NCBI RefSeq assembly: GCF_003703475.1
Contig: NZ_RDQM01000003.1
Span: 124,001 to 188,000 of the forward strand
Direction of reading: 5' to 3'
DNA from: Allofranklinella schreckenbergeri
GTDB lineage: Bacteria; Pseudomonadota; Gammaproteobacteria; Burkholderiales; Burkholderiaceae_C
Length of the DNA: 64,000 nt
Shown here: one piece after another, positions 51,668 through 60,747 of the stretch
How the letters are laid out: every line of letters starts with the position of its first letter
Numbering within the stretch: the first letter of the stretch is position 1
Translations under genes and position numbers: made by a program
The notes under the pieces: generated by a model
Databases searched by the model: none
Told to the model about the DNA's origin: nothing
Seen by the model: only the letters and a program-made list of their open reading frames with translations

Positions 51668-53188
51668 TTACTTCAGGCTGATGGTGGTGTTCAGGCCACC
51701 GGTGGACTTGTCGTCAAACCAGCGCGCCGTCACCGTCTTGGTCTGTGTGTAGAACAGGATGACCTGCTTGCCGTATGGGCCCAGATCGCCCAGCTTGGAC
51801 GCGCGCGAGCCGCTGAACGAGAACAGGGGCACGGGCACGGGAATGGGCACGTTGATGCCGACCTGGCCGACGTCGATGTCCTCCTGGAACTTGTGCGCCG
51901 CCGCGCCCGATTGCGTGAAGATGGCCGTGCCGTTGCCGTTGGGGTTGGCGTTGATGAACTCGATGGCCTCTTCCAGCGTAGCGGCCTCGACCACGCACAG
52001 CACGGGGCCGAAGATTTCCTGATCGTAAATGGCCATGCCGGGCTTGACGCCGCTGAAGATGGTGGGGCCAACGAAGTTGCCCTTCTCAAAGCCAGGCACG
52101 TTGGGCTTGCGGCCGTCGAGCTCCAGCTTGGCGCCATCGGCCACGCCGCGCTCGATCAGCCCTTCGATGCGCGAGAGCGCGGCGCAGGAGATCACCGGGC
52201 CCAGATCGGCGCCTTGCTCGGTACCGGCGCTGACCTTGAGCGTCTTGGCCTTTTCCACCAGCTCGGGCAGCCATTTTTGCGCCTCGCCCACCAGCACTAC
52301 CACCGGCAGGGCCATGCAGCGTTGGCCTGCGGCGCCAAACGATGCGCCGGCGATGGCGTTGAGGGTTTGCTCCTTGTTCGCATCGGGCAGCACGATGGCG
52401 TGGTTCTTCGCGCCCATCATGCACTGCACGCGCTTGCCAGCCAGGCTGGCGCGGTTGTAAACGTGCGTGCCGACCTTGGTGGAGCCCACAAAAGACACGG
52501 CCTTGATATCAGGGTGATCGCAGATGGCGTTGACGGCCATCTCACCGCCGTGGATGACGTTGAGCACGCCGGCGGGGATGCCCGCTTCCAGCGCCAGCTC
52601 GCACAGGCGCATGGTCACCATCGGGTCTTGCTCGGAGGGCTTGAGCACGAAGGTGTTGCCCGTGGCAATGGCCATGGGGAACATCCACAGCGGGATCATG
52701 GCCGGGAAGTTGAACGGCGTAATGCCTGCGCACACGCCCAGCGGTTGCAGCAGGGTGTAGGTGTCCACACCGTTGGCCACGTTGTTGGCCAGCTCGCCCA
52801 GTTGCAGGTTGCCCACGGATGCGGCGTGCTCCACCACTTCCAGGCCGCGGAACACATCGCCCTCGGCGTCGGGCAGGGTCTTACCTTGCTCGGCCGTCAG
52901 CAGCGCGGCCAGCTCTTTCATGTTGGCGCGAATCAGCTCCTGGTATTTCAGGAAGATGCGTGCGCGTGCGCCGATGGGGGTTTTGCGCCAGGTCTTGAAG
53001 GCTTCCTTGGCAGCGGCCACGGCCTGGTTGATTTCGTCCTGCGTGGCAAAGGGCACGCGGGCCAGCACCTCTTGCGTGGCGGGGTTGATGACTTCGCGCC
53101 ATTCGGTGGTCTTGGATTCGACAAACTGGCCGTTGATGAGCAGTTTGACGGTAGGGGCCTTCAGGCCCTGTTCGCTGATAGCGTTCAT
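51668..53188 (-). CDS. mmsA: CoA-acylating methylmalonate-semialdehyde dehydrogenase
   Basis: This 506-residue aldehyde dehydrogenase converts methylmalonate semialdehyde to propionyl-CoA in valine catabolism. The catalytic cysteine is C291 in [34 protein letters not shown] and the C-terminal [16 protein letters not shown] are MmsA features. The start at 53188 follows a CTGGAGACAACGC ribosome site. Two GCAAATTTGC palindromes lie 80-132 bp upstream, a likely operator. Its pathway partner mmsB and an acyl-CoA dehydrogenase lie downstream on the same strand. Confidence 0.93.
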   Translation of the reverse strand: MNAISEQGLKAPTVKLLINGQFVESKTTEWREVINPATQEVLARVPFATQDEINQAVAAAKEAFKTWRKTPIGARARIFLKYQELIRANMKELAALLTAEQGKTLPDAEGDVFRGLEVVEHAASVGNLQLGELANNVANGVDTYTLLQPLGVCAGITPFNFPAMIPLWMFPMAIATGNTFVLKPSEQDPMVTMRLCELALEAGIPAGVLNVIHGGEMAVNAICDHPDIKAVSFVGSTKVGTHVYNRASLAGKRVQCMMGAKNHAIVLPDANKEQTLNAIAGASFGAAGQRCMALPVVVLVGEAQKWLPELVEKAKTLKVSAGTEQGADLGPVISCAALSRIEGLIERGVADGAKLELDGRKPNVPGFEKGNFVGPTIFSGVKPGMAIYDQEIFGPVLCVVEAATLEEAIEFINANPNGNGTAIFTQSGAAAHKFQEDIDVGQVGINVPIPVPVPLFSFSGSRASKLGDLGPYGKQVILFYTQTKTVTARWFDDKSTGGLNTTISLK

Positions 53189-53267
53189 GCGTTGTCTCCA
53201 GAGTAGGCAAAACGGATGCGGTGCGCGGGATTGCGACCGCCACCCGTAAGCGGCGCTATCTTAATTT

Positions 53268-53319
53268 GCAAATTTGCTCCATCAAGTGGAGATGTTGCAA
53301 TGTTTCTTTGCAAATTTGC
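53268..53319. promoter_or_regulatory. Twin GCAAATTTGC operator sites upstream of mmsA
   Basis: Two perfect 10-bp palindromes GCAAATTTGC (53268-53277 and 53310-53319) are spaced exactly 42 bp start to start, four helical turns. Such an arrangement fits co-operative binding or looping by a dimeric regulator of valine catabolism. Confidence 0.55.
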
Positions 53320-53371
53320 ACAAAGGAGATTGCCCTGAAATACGGCGAGCCAAGCTTCAGGGAGGATAAAT

Positions 53372-53442
53372 TACCAATCAAAGGAATAAAAATTGCCATG
53401 TTTCGGCTTTATATACATCAAGTGATGATTCCTTTGATTGGA
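53372..53442 (+). repeat. Dispersed AT-rich intergenic element, copy R16
   Basis: CCAATCAAAGGAATAAAAAT, GCCATGTTTCGGCTTTAT, GATTCCTTTGATTGGA. The ends form a perfect 12-bp inverted repeat (AATCAAAGGAAT / ATTCCTTTGATT). Confidence 0.9.
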
Positions 53443-53462
53443 TGAATTGGGTATTGGGCGCG

Positions 53463-54212
53463 CTACTTCAGCCAGCGGGCAAGGCTGCGCAGCAGCAGGG
53501 ATAGACCTGCGGACCAGAGTTCGTCCTGGAACATCTCCGTCCACCCCGGCTCCTCGCGGCGGCGCTGGCGCTCCCGTTCGCGGTTTTGCTGGTGCATGCG
53601 CTCCTTGGCCAGCACCACGGCGGCGCTGGTTTCATCCACACGGGCGTGCGGATCGACCGGCGCGGGCGCTTGCTGGTAGCGCTCCAGCGCTTTTTCCACC
53701 GCTTGCGGATCCAGCAGCGAAAAGGCCGAGCGGCAATACGGGCAGGCATGGTCGCGGCGCAAATCGACCGAAGCGCCGCAACTGCTGCAATGGATAGTGC
53801 GCACCTTCTGTGCCAGCCGTTCAATCTCCGCCGGGGCCAGGTGGCGCACAAAGCCCTTTTCCACCATGAAGGAGGAAAAAGTGGAAAACCGCCCGTGCGT
53901 CGCGCAGCGGTACACGATGTAGCTGCCGCTGATGGTGCGATCGCTGCCGCGCGCCAGCGGCTCGGCGCAGCGCGGGCAATGCATGCGTTCCCTGAGCGGG
54001 CTGTGCGGCGCATCGCGGTGGGCGTGCAGGGTTTTGAACAGCGCCAACACGCTGCGCGCACTCAATTGCAGGCTTTCCAGCCGGTCAAACCAAATGCCGT
54101 GGCAGGCAAAGCACAAATCCAGCTCCACCGGGCCGTTGCGGGCCTCCAGGCTGAGTGCTTGCATGGGCTGGCGGCAGGAAGGGCAGGCGGGGGTGTGCAA
54201 GGGAGTGGTCAT
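53463..54212 (-). CDS. Multi-zinc-ribbon (TFIIB-type zinc finger) protein of unknown function
   Basis: This 249-residue protein has three Cys-pair groups: CPSC and CFAC (residues 9-36, the zf-TFIIB pattern), CPRC with a later C-x-x-H (about 79-105), and CSSC with CPYC (about 142-162). A helical, Arg/Gln-rich C-terminus and a short hydrophobic end (AGLSLLLRSLARWL) follow. Zinc binding is likely; no function is established. It follows repeat R16 on the opposite side of the mmsA promoter. Confidence 0.75.
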   Translation of the reverse strand: MTTPLHTPACPSCRQPMQALSLEARNGPVELDLCFACHGIWFDRLESLQLSARSVLALFKTLHAHRDAPHSPLRERMHCPRCAEPLARGSDRTISGSYIVYRCATHGRFSTFSSFMVEKGFVRHLAPAEIERLAQKVRTIHCSSCGASVDLRRDHACPYCRSAFSLLDPQAVEKALERYQQAPAPVDPHARVDETSAAVVLAKERMHQQNRERERQRRREEPGWTEMFQDELWSAGLSLLLRSLARWLK

Positions 54213-54423
54213 GGTGTGAAGGGGGCGGAAAGTTCATAACACGCTCGGATGCAGCCTGCGCCCCAAATGCTTGAATCGGAATGGCACAGCCTGCAATAAG
54301 GGTTGATTTTGCAGCAGTTTTCAACCATTTATTCAAAATATTCACCAATCCGTGGAAGGGGAATTCATTAACATTGAATGGTTTTGTTTTTGGTTGTCGC
54401 AGGTTTTTTTGGTTGAATATCGC

Positions 54424-55338
54424 ATGATGGATTCAGGCATGGGGTGGGTTTCTCTGGGCTTGCTGGCGGGCATTATTCTGGGTACTTATGATTTTTTGAC
54501 GAAGATTGCCTTGAAGGAAAAAGGCGTTCTGGAGGTTGTTTTCTGGTGCTCCGTGCTCGGGGGGCTGATGTGGTTGCCGTTTTTTATTCTCCCGACATCA
54601 TATAAAGATGCTTTGCAGGCATTTCATTTGTCACCGCAGGATTTGACGGTGGCGCAGCAGATGGCCGTATTGCCCAAATCCATTTTGATGGTGGCGACCT
54701 GGGTGCTTTCTTATTATTCGGTCAAGTTCTTGCCCCTTTCCATTTCGGCGGGAGTCAGGGCCAGCGGCCCGTTATGGACGGCTTTGGGCGCCATGCTGTT
54801 TTTGTCAGAGGTTTTGAGTTGGACGCAGTGGCTGGGGCTTGCCGTGGCGATGGCCTCTTATTATCTGTTTTCCCTTATAGGGAAAAAGGAGGGGATTTCC
54901 TTTGGGCGCAATGTGTGGGTTTTGTGCATGCTGGCAGCCACCTTGATGTCTTCGGCCAATGCCTTGTACGACAAATACATTCTCTCGACTTTGCATCTGG
55001 ATTTGGCGGCGGTGCAGGCGTATTCGGCGCTTCAACGCGGCGGGTTGGCTTTGTTGCTGCTGCCCTGGATTTTCAGAGAGGTGGAGGCATTAAGCCTTTT
55101 GCGCAGGAATTGGGCGATCCCCGCAATCGCCTTTGCTTATGTGCTGGCTGAATATATTTACCTGGCAGCCGTGCGTCAGGATGGGGCAATGATTTCCGTC
55201 ATCTCGGTTTTGCGCCGCACGAATTTGGTGATGGTTTTCCTGCTTTCGGCCATTTTCTTTCGGGAGCTTTACATTCCCCAGAAAGTGGTGGCGATTTTGG
55301 GTGTTTTGCTGGGCATTGCATTAACCGTTTTGCACTGA
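54424..55338 (+). CDS. EamA/DMT-family transporter in a lower-GC segment
   Basis: This 304-residue protein has ten hydrophobic segments in two EamA repeats (GLLAGIILGTYDFLTKIAL, VRASGPLWTALGAMLFLSE, VISVLRRTNLVMVFLLSA). It is probably an exporter. Base composition is visibly lower in GC than its neighbours, with AT-ending codons such as TTT, ATT and AAA frequent. The start is uncertain: ATG 54424 fits the family length, while a GTG at 54352 lacks a ribosome site. It converges with the LysR gene, one base apart from the stop codons. Confidence 0.75.
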   Translation: MMDSGMGWVSLGLLAGIILGTYDFLTKIALKEKGVLEVVFWCSVLGGLMWLPFFILPTSYKDALQAFHLSPQDLTVAQQMAVLPKSILMVATWVLSYYSVKFLPLSISAGVRASGPLWTALGAMLFLSEVLSWTQWLGLAVAMASYYLFSLIGKKEGISFGRNVWVLCMLAATLMSSANALYDKYILSTLHLDLAAVQAYSALQRGGLALLLLPWIFREVEALSLLRRNWAIPAIAFAYVLAEYIYLAAVRQDGAMISVISVLRRTNLVMVFLLSAIFFRELYIPQKVVAILGVLLGIALTVLH

Positions 55339-55339
55339 T

Positions 55340-56215
55340 TTATCCGCTGGCAGCAATGGAGCGAATCCATTGAATGACAGTTTCTCCATAGCGCGACAAC
55401 ATGGCGCGCTCCGAGGCCAGCAGAAAATAGGATTGCGCGGAGGGAATGGCCACGTCGGAAATGCGAACGAGGCTGCCGTCTTGAAGCAGGCGCTGGACGA
55501 GTGAGCGCCTGCCCAGCGCAATACCTTGCAGATTCAGGGCTGCATCAAGCAAAAATCCGGTATCGGAATAGGTGATATTGCGCTGGAGGGCAGAAACAGG
55601 GATGCCAGCGGCTTGCATCCAGGGTTGCCATGGTTGGCGGCTGTGCGTGAGCAGGTCTGCACGTTCGAAAAGCTCGCAGAGACTGCCGTGGCCGAGTTGC
55701 TGGAGATATCGGGGGGCGGCAACGGGAAACCACTCGTCTTTGAGCAATAGCTCGCAATAATGCGCTTGCGGGGTTTTGCTGGAAAACCGGATGGCAATAT
55801 CGGCTTCGCCTTGGTCGATATTGGCGATTTGGGTGGTTGGATGCAGGGTGATGGAGATGCGGCTGTGGGTTTTATGAAAATTCGTTAATGCGGGGAGTAA
55901 ACAAAACCTTGCAAAAGACGGGAGCGCGCTGATGCGCACCACATCGCGCTCCAGCGTCAGGTTGCTGAAGGCGGTTTCGAGGCTGGCCAGCGATGCGCGC
56001 ACTTGATGGTGTAAATAAGCGCCTTCGGGGCTGAGGGTGACGTTGCGGGTGGTGCGATGGAACAGCGTGGTTTTCAGGATTTGCTCAAGTTCCCGGATTC
56101 TGTGGCTGATGGCGCTGTTGGAAAGGTGCAGTTCCTGGCTGGCAGCGGTGAAACTTTGCAGCCGTGCGACGGCATCGAATGCGACGATCAGGTGAATGGG
56201 GGGAATATTGCGCAT
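55340..56215 (-). CDS. LysR-family transcriptional regulator (GcvA-like group)
   Basis: This 291-residue regulator has an N-terminal winged helix-turn-helix (residues 1-65: LIVAFDAVARLQSFTAASQE, NSAISHRIRELEQILKTTLF) and a periplasmic-binding-like effector domain (ISALPSFARFCLLPALTNFH, then SYFLLASERAMLSRYGETVI). Like the converging transporter gene it is lower in GC than the surroundings, so the two may have arrived together and may form a regulator-exporter pair. The effector is unknown. Confidence 0.87.
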   Translation of the reverse strand: MRNIPPIHLIVAFDAVARLQSFTAASQELHLSNSAISHRIRELEQILKTTLFHRTTRNVTLSPEGAYLHHQVRASLASLETAFSNLTLERDVVRISALPSFARFCLLPALTNFHKTHSRISITLHPTTQIANIDQGEADIAIRFSSKTPQAHYCELLLKDEWFPVAAPRYLQQLGHGSLCELFERADLLTHSRQPWQPWMQAAGIPVSALQRNITYSDTGFLLDAALNLQGIALGRRSLVQRLLQDGSLVRISDVAIPSAQSYFLLASERAMLSRYGETVIQWIRSIAASG

Positions 56216-56271
56216 ATTTGCGGGGAAATATGGAATGCCTGATTTTCACGCGGGCTGCGCGGTTTTGCAGT

Positions 56272-57546
56272 TCATGTTTCTTCCGGCAAAAACGATTGCT
56301 GCAAATCGCTGAGGAAATCAAAACCGCGCGCGGTGGGGCGGATGTGGCCGGGGTGGGGTTGCTCGAGCAGGCCGCGGGCGATGGCTTGCTCAATGGCCGG
56401 TTGCACGCTGGAGAGGGGCAGGCCGGTGCGGGCGTGGAAGTCTTGCAGTGCAAAGCCCTGGCGCAGGCGCAGGGCGCACAGCATGTATTCAAAGGGCAGT
56501 TCGCGGCGGGGGATGTCGCTCTCTTGCGCGATGGGGGCGCCTTGCAGGGCGGCGGCGGTGTAGCGCTGGGGGTCGCGCAGGCGCACCTGGCGCACGATGC
56601 GGTGGGCGAAGCTGAGTTTGCTGTGCGCGCCGGCGCCGATGCCCAGGTAGTCGCCAAATTGCCAGTAGTTGAGGTTGTGCTGGCAGGTGTGGCCGCCTCG
56701 GGCGTAGGCGGAGACTTCGTAGCGTTCCAGCCCTGCTGCGGCGGTGGCAGCGGTGATGGCGTCGAGCATGTCATAGGCCAGGTCGTCGTCGGGCAGGGCG
56801 GGGGGCGGGTATTTGGCGAAGTAGGTGTTGGCTTCGATGGTGAGGTGATAGACGGACAGGTGCGGCGGTTGCAGGGCCAGGGCGGTGTGCAGGTCCTGGG
56901 CAAAAGCGGCCATGTCCTGGCCGGGCAGGGCGTACATGAGGTCGAGGTTGAAGGTCTCGAAGGCGTCGCGGGCTTCTTCCACGGCGGCGAGGGCCTGGGC
57001 GCGGTTGTGGATGCGGCCCAGGCGTTGCAGCAGGGTATCGTTAAAGCTTTGCACGCCGATGGACAGGCGCGTGACGCCTGCGGCGCGGTAGGCGGCGAAG
57101 CGGTCCGTCTCGAAGGTGCCGGGGTTGGCTTCCAGGGTGATTTCGCAGCCGGGCAGCAGCCGCAGACGCGCACGCACGCTGGCGAGCAGGCTGTCGATGT
57201 GCGCGGCAGAGAACAGGCTGGGGGTGCCGCCGCCGATGAAGATGCTGATGACCTGGCGGCCCCAGATGAGAGGCAGGGCGGCGTCCAGATCGGCTTCGAG
57301 CGCTTGCAAATAGCGCCCGATGAGGGCGGGATCAAGGGCCGACGCCGGCGTTTGTGCCCGAGGGCTGGCGTGGGAGTTGAAGTCGCAATAAGGGCATTTG
57401 CGCACACACCAGGGCAGGTGGATGTAGAGCGCCAGCGGCGGCAGCTCGTGCAGTTGCAAGATGCCGGGGCGCAGGTAGTGCTGGATGCCGGCGGGGCGCT
57501 GGCCGGATGCCGCCGACTCGGCGCCAACGATGCTGGGAAGGGGCAT
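56272..57546 (-). CDS. hemW: Radical SAM heme chaperone HemW
   Basis: This 424-residue protein has the radical SAM CxxxCxxC cluster C47, C51, C54 in WCVRKCPYCDF, followed by FIGGGTPSLFS and SIGVQSFNDTLLQRLGRIHN. The C-terminal HemW domain (GAGAHSKLSFAHRI) distinguishes it from coproporphyrinogen oxidase HemN. It inserts heme into respiratory proteins. The N-terminal extension (about 35 residues before LALYIHLPWC) is longer than usual, so a later start is possible. In many betaproteobacteria it follows rdgB; here pldA is adjacent. Confidence 0.9.
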   Translation of the reverse strand: MPLPSIVGAESAASGQRPAGIQHYLRPGILQLHELPPLALYIHLPWCVRKCPYCDFNSHASPRAQTPASALDPALIGRYLQALEADLDAALPLIWGRQVISIFIGGGTPSLFSAAHIDSLLASVRARLRLLPGCEITLEANPGTFETDRFAAYRAAGVTRLSIGVQSFNDTLLQRLGRIHNRAQALAAVEEARDAFETFNLDLMYALPGQDMAAFAQDLHTALALQPPHLSVYHLTIEANTYFAKYPPPALPDDDLAYDMLDAITAATAAAGLERYEVSAYARGGHTCQHNLNYWQFGDYLGIGAGAHSKLSFAHRIVRQVRLRDPQRYTAAALQGAPIAQESDIPRRELPFEYMLCALRLRQGFALQDFHARTGLPLSSVQPAIEQAIARGLLEQPHPGHIRPTARGFDFLSDLQQSFLPEET

Positions 57547-57570
57547 GCGGCAGTTTTTGGTGTTTATTTT

Positions 57571-57644
57571 TACAAATCAAAAGGAAAATAAATATGCTTT
57601 TTTCGGCATGATAGGTTTGAAGTGAGTTTTCCTTTGATGTGATT
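57571..57644 (+). repeat. Dispersed AT-rich intergenic element, copy R17
   Basis: ACAAATCAAAAGGAAAATAA, TATGCTTTTTTCGGCATGAT, AGTTTTCCTTTGATGTGA. A near-consensus copy between hemW and pldA. Confidence 0.9.
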
Positions 57645-57646
57645 GG

Positions 57647-58924
57647 TCAAAAATCGAGCAGGCTTAGCCCGACGGAGAAAACGGTGCGGCGACTGTTGTA
57701 GTCGATCAGGCTGTCGCCATAGCCGTGGAACAGGCCGGTGACCAGGCGCAGGTTGCTTTTGCCGCCCGCGAAGCCTTGGCCCAGGGCGTGGCTCCATTCG
57801 AGTCTGGCCGAGCCGCGGGCTTTGTCGCGCATGGCGTGGCGCAGCGTCAGTTGCAGGCTGTTGCGGCTGCTGAGTTCCCAGAGGCTGATGAGTTCGGCGC
57901 GGCCGATGGTGTCGCTGATCTCGGGGTTGTCGTCTTTGATGTTTTTCTCGCGCTGGCGCTTCCAGAAGCGCGCTTGCACAGTCCAGTGGGGGGTGAGGTC
58001 GGCGCCGAGCATGGCGTAGTAGCGGTTCCAACTGCGCGAGAGGGGGATGCTTTGGCCGTTGGATTGGTGGTTGATGCCCAGGCCCGCATAGCGCAGGCGC
58101 ACGCCGCCGGGCAGCGACCATTCGAGCGGATAGACGTAGATCAGCTCCGGCTCGTGGTCGGTGTTGCGAAAGGGGCGCGAGAGATCGCCGTTGAAGGCTT
58201 GCCAGCTTGCGCCCAGGGTGTAGCCAAACCAGAGCGAGTCGCGCTTGCTGGGGTGGCCAAAGGTGAGCAGGCCGCTGGCGAGCTTGGTGCGCACCGACAG
58301 TTGCAGGCGCAGTTCGTGGCGCTGGTAGTCGCGCCACTCGGCCAGGCCGTGCGAGGGGCTGAGGGGCTGGCGGTTGATGCGGTTGCTCCAGGCCGCGCCA
58401 ATGGTCAGGGGGCGGTAGCCGCGAAAGCGGAAGTTGCCGCAATCGGTATCGGTGTTCAGCTCCCAAAAGCGCGAGGTGCGGTCGAAGGCGGGATTGCGGC
58501 AGCCGTCGTTGCTGGCAATGATGAGCTGGGCGGGCGAGGGGGCGTTGGTGTCTGCCCCGGCAGCAGTGGTGTGGGTGGGGATTGGGGTGTTTTCGGCGCT
58601 ATCAGCGCTATCGGCATGAAGGGGCGCGTCTTGCGGGGCGGTTGTGGCTGCCACAGGCGCAGTGGGGGCCGATTCGGGCCGCTGGCCGCTGGCCCAGCGG
58701 TCGTAACAGGCCAGGCGCTGGGTGTCGTCCGGCAGGGCGGCGCAGGCTTGCCAGCGCGCAGCGCCGGGGAGGGAGGGCGTTGGGTTGCTGGTTGGGGCGG
58801 CGGCCAGCGCGGGCAGGGTGAACAGGCCCAGGCTGAGCGCGGCAGGCAGCGCAAGGGGCCAGCGCAGGCGTGGCGAGGCGGGTTGTCCAGCTGGGGTGTT
58901 TTCCAAATCGAAAAGGGTTTTCAT
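57647..58924 (-). CDS. pldA: Outer-membrane phospholipase A
   Basis: This 425-residue OMPLA enzyme hydrolyses phospholipids that reach the outer leaflet. The catalytic site YAGLGINHQSNGQS holds H286 and S288, and the third residue N300 is in SRSWNRYY; the spacing equals that of the E. coli enzyme (H142, S144, N156). An N-terminal hydrophobic segment (LALPAALSLGLFTLPALA) is the likely signal, preceded by about 20 charged residues. A Pro/Thr/Ala-rich insert (about 85-130) is unusual for the family. Confidence 0.9.
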   Translation of the reverse strand: MKTLFDLENTPAGQPASPRLRWPLALPAALSLGLFTLPALAAAPTSNPTPSLPGAARWQACAALPDDTQRLACYDRWASGQRPESAPTAPVAATTAPQDAPLHADSADSAENTPIPTHTTAAGADTNAPSPAQLIIASNDGCRNPAFDRTSRFWELNTDTDCGNFRFRGYRPLTIGAAWSNRINRQPLSPSHGLAEWRDYQRHELRLQLSVRTKLASGLLTFGHPSKRDSLWFGYTLGASWQAFNGDLSRPFRNTDHEPELIYVYPLEWSLPGGVRLRYAGLGINHQSNGQSIPLSRSWNRYYAMLGADLTPHWTVQARFWKRQREKNIKDDNPEISDTIGRAELISLWELSSRNSLQLTLRHAMRDKARGSARLEWSHALGQGFAGGKSNLRLVTGLFHGYGDSLIDYNSRRTVFSVGLSLLDF

Positions 58925-58971
58925 TTTTGAAGCTTGAAGACTGGGCGGCGCGCGTGCAGGCGGCTATGCAT

Positions 58972-59451
58972 TCAGGGCGCGGGTGTTGCGGCGGCTGTAT
59001 TGGCGCAGTGATCGCATGTGCCATACAGCGTCAATTCATGGGCTTTGAGCACGAAGCCCTGGGGCAGCAGGGCGGCGAAGGTTTCGTGGCAGCCGCCGAC
59101 GTCGAACACCTTGCCGCAGCTTTCACAGCAGAAATGGTGGTGGTGCTCATGGCCTTTGCAGGACAGTTCGTAGTACAGCCTGTCGCCTGGCAGGGGTACG
59201 AGGCTGAGTTCTCCAGCCTCCACCATGGTTTTGATGTTGCGATAGACGGTGGCGATGCCCAGGCGGGGGACGATTTTCTGGGCCGCTTGCAGTATTTCCG
59301 GCGGGGAGAGCGGGCGGCCTTCGGCGGCCATGGCGGCGCGAATGGCAGCGCGTTGGCGGGTGGAGCGCTCTCTTGGGCGCGCTTCGGGGCTGGCTGGGTG
59401 CGCCATAGGGTCGCAGGAGTGCGATGGGCAGGTGTGAGGGGTGGGTTTCAT
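58972..59451 (-). CDS. Fur-family metalloregulator (Fur/Zur/PerR type)
   Basis: This 159-residue regulator has the Fur layout: a winged helix domain (RQRAAIRAAMAAEGRPLSP, IATVYRNIKTMVEAGEL), a His-rich regulatory site GHEHHHHFCCESCGKVFDV, and a Cys-rich C-terminus (CDHC). Two C-x-x-C pairs form a structural zinc site. Whether it senses zinc, iron or peroxide cannot be decided here. Start ATG 59451 is used; ATG 59406 (removing 15 residues with CPSHSC) is an alternative, and neither has a clear ribosome site. Confidence 0.85.
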   Translation of the reverse strand: MKPTPHTCPSHSCDPMAHPASPEARPRERSTRQRAAIRAAMAAEGRPLSPPEILQAAQKIVPRLGIATVYRNIKTMVEAGELSLVPLPGDRLYYELSCKGHEHHHHFCCESCGKVFDVGGCHETFAALLPQGFVLKAHELTLYGTCDHCANTAAATPAP

Positions 59452-59499
59452 GCAAGCGGGTGGGGGAAATCGGTTGCAGTCGGGGGCGATGGCGGCGCT

Positions 59500-60192
59500 T
59501 CAGAGGGGCGTATCTGGCGTCTGGTCGGCGATGTCGTTCAACTCATCGGCCATGGCTTCGTAAACGCTTTTGCGGATGGCAAATTCCAGCTCTTTGCGAA
59601 TGGTGGGCAGCAGGGCGCGTGTTTGGCGTTCGACGACGGTGGCGATGACTTCACCGATGCGCGCTGCCATGAGGCTGTCAACGCGCTGAACGACGCGATG
59701 CACCAATTGCTCCTCAAAATCGGGCGGAAAAAGCGCGCGGATGTGGGCGGTGGCGTAAGCGGCTGGGGCCACGGCGCTCTGGGGTGGGGCCGCTGGGGGT
59801 GCTTGATCGGCATGGTTGATCCAGTCGCCCAGCTCCAGCTTGTCCCAATCCATGGCAATGGGCGCTGGCTGTACGGGGGCCGGTTGTGCGGGCGCTGGCG
59901 GCGGTATGGGCTCATCGGTCACCACCGCATTGAGGGTGGGGATGTAGGGCGGCGGCGGGGCTTCTGGCTGCGCGGGGGCATCGGGGCGGCGCAGCAAGCG
60001 GCCGATTTGCGGCGCTTGCAGGGCGTCTGAGGCGGGGGCGGATGCAAAAGAGGGCGCGTCGGCAGGCTCGCGCTTTGGGGCTGGCTCTTTGCCCACGCCT
60101 TCGACCACTTCCGTCAGCGTGGGCACAAAGCGCACGGCGCGCACGGCGGGCACGGCGGCCTGGCCGTCTGCGCGCTTGCTGGATTCATCCAT
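59500..60192 (-). CDS. Hypothetical protein, Pro/Ala-rich with helical C-terminus
   Basis: The 230-residue protein has a disordered Pro/Ala-rich first half (PAQPAPVQPAPIAMDW) and a helical second half (LFPPDFEEQLVHRVVQRVDS, VVERQTRALLPTIRKELEF) of unknown function. The start at 60192 overlaps the end of holC by 8 bp, so it is co-translated. Similar linked genes occur next to holC in related bacteria, but no function is known to me. Confidence 0.65.
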   Translation of the reverse strand: MDESSKRADGQAAVPAVRAVRFVPTLTEVVEGVGKEPAPKREPADAPSFASAPASDALQAPQIGRLLRRPDAPAQPEAPPPPYIPTLNAVVTDEPIPPPAPAQPAPVQPAPIAMDWDKLELGDWINHADQAPPAAPPQSAVAPAAYATAHIRALFPPDFEEQLVHRVVQRVDSLMAARIGEVIATVVERQTRALLPTIRKELEFAIRKSVYEAMADELNDIADQTPDTPL

Positions 60193-60637
60193 GGGGGTTG
60201 GCCTCCAAATCATGTCCGTGCAAGGCGTAGCCGCGCTGCTGGTAATAGCGCCAGCGCGCGCGTGCGCGCTGGCGGTCGGCCTCGTCGTGGCGCAGCACGA
60301 GTTCATAGACGTGTTCAAAACGGCTGAAGGCGGGCTGTACTTCGTCCCACAGGGTGAGCAAGGTGTTGGGGTGCTCGGGCGGCTCGGCTTCCATATTCGC
60401 GCACAGCCAGATGGGCGATGGCGCCTGGGGGGGCTGGGCGTTGGTGGGGGCTGGCAGCCAGTTGTGGGCGACAAAGTCGCTGGCATTCATGTGCCAGAGC
60501 ATGTCGTCAAGCGTTTGCAATGTGGGGTCAGGCGCTGTCAGCAAGATGGGGCGCGCTTGCATCAAGGCTTTGCGCGCCAAGCGGCAGGCAAAGGAGAGCT
60601 TGTCAGGTACGTTGAAGTAGAAATGCACGTCCGTCAT
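60185..60637 (-). CDS. holC: DNA polymerase III chi subunit
   Basis: This 150-residue protein links the polymerase III clamp loader to single-strand-binding protein. Family segments are VHFYFNVPDKLSFACRLARK near the N-terminus, then LDDMLWHMNASDFVAHNWL and a Pro-rich NTLLTLWDEVQPAFSRFEHV. The start ATG 60637 gives MTDVHFYFN. The next gene overlaps its end. Confidence 0.88.
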   Translation of the reverse strand: MTDVHFYFNVPDKLSFACRLARKALMQARPILLTAPDPTLQTLDDMLWHMNASDFVAHNWLPAPTNAQPPQAPSPIWLCANMEAEPPEHPNTLLTLWDEVQPAFSRFEHVYELVLRHDEADRQRARARWRYYQQRGYALHGHDLEANPHG

Positions 60638-60747
60638 AAGGGGGCGATTATCGGTCAGCGCTGGCTGCTGCATTGGCGCCCTGGCCGGCTTTGCGGTGTT
60701 GCGGGCAAAAAAAGGGAAAATGCAAAGTTTTGTGACCAGGTTCCCCC

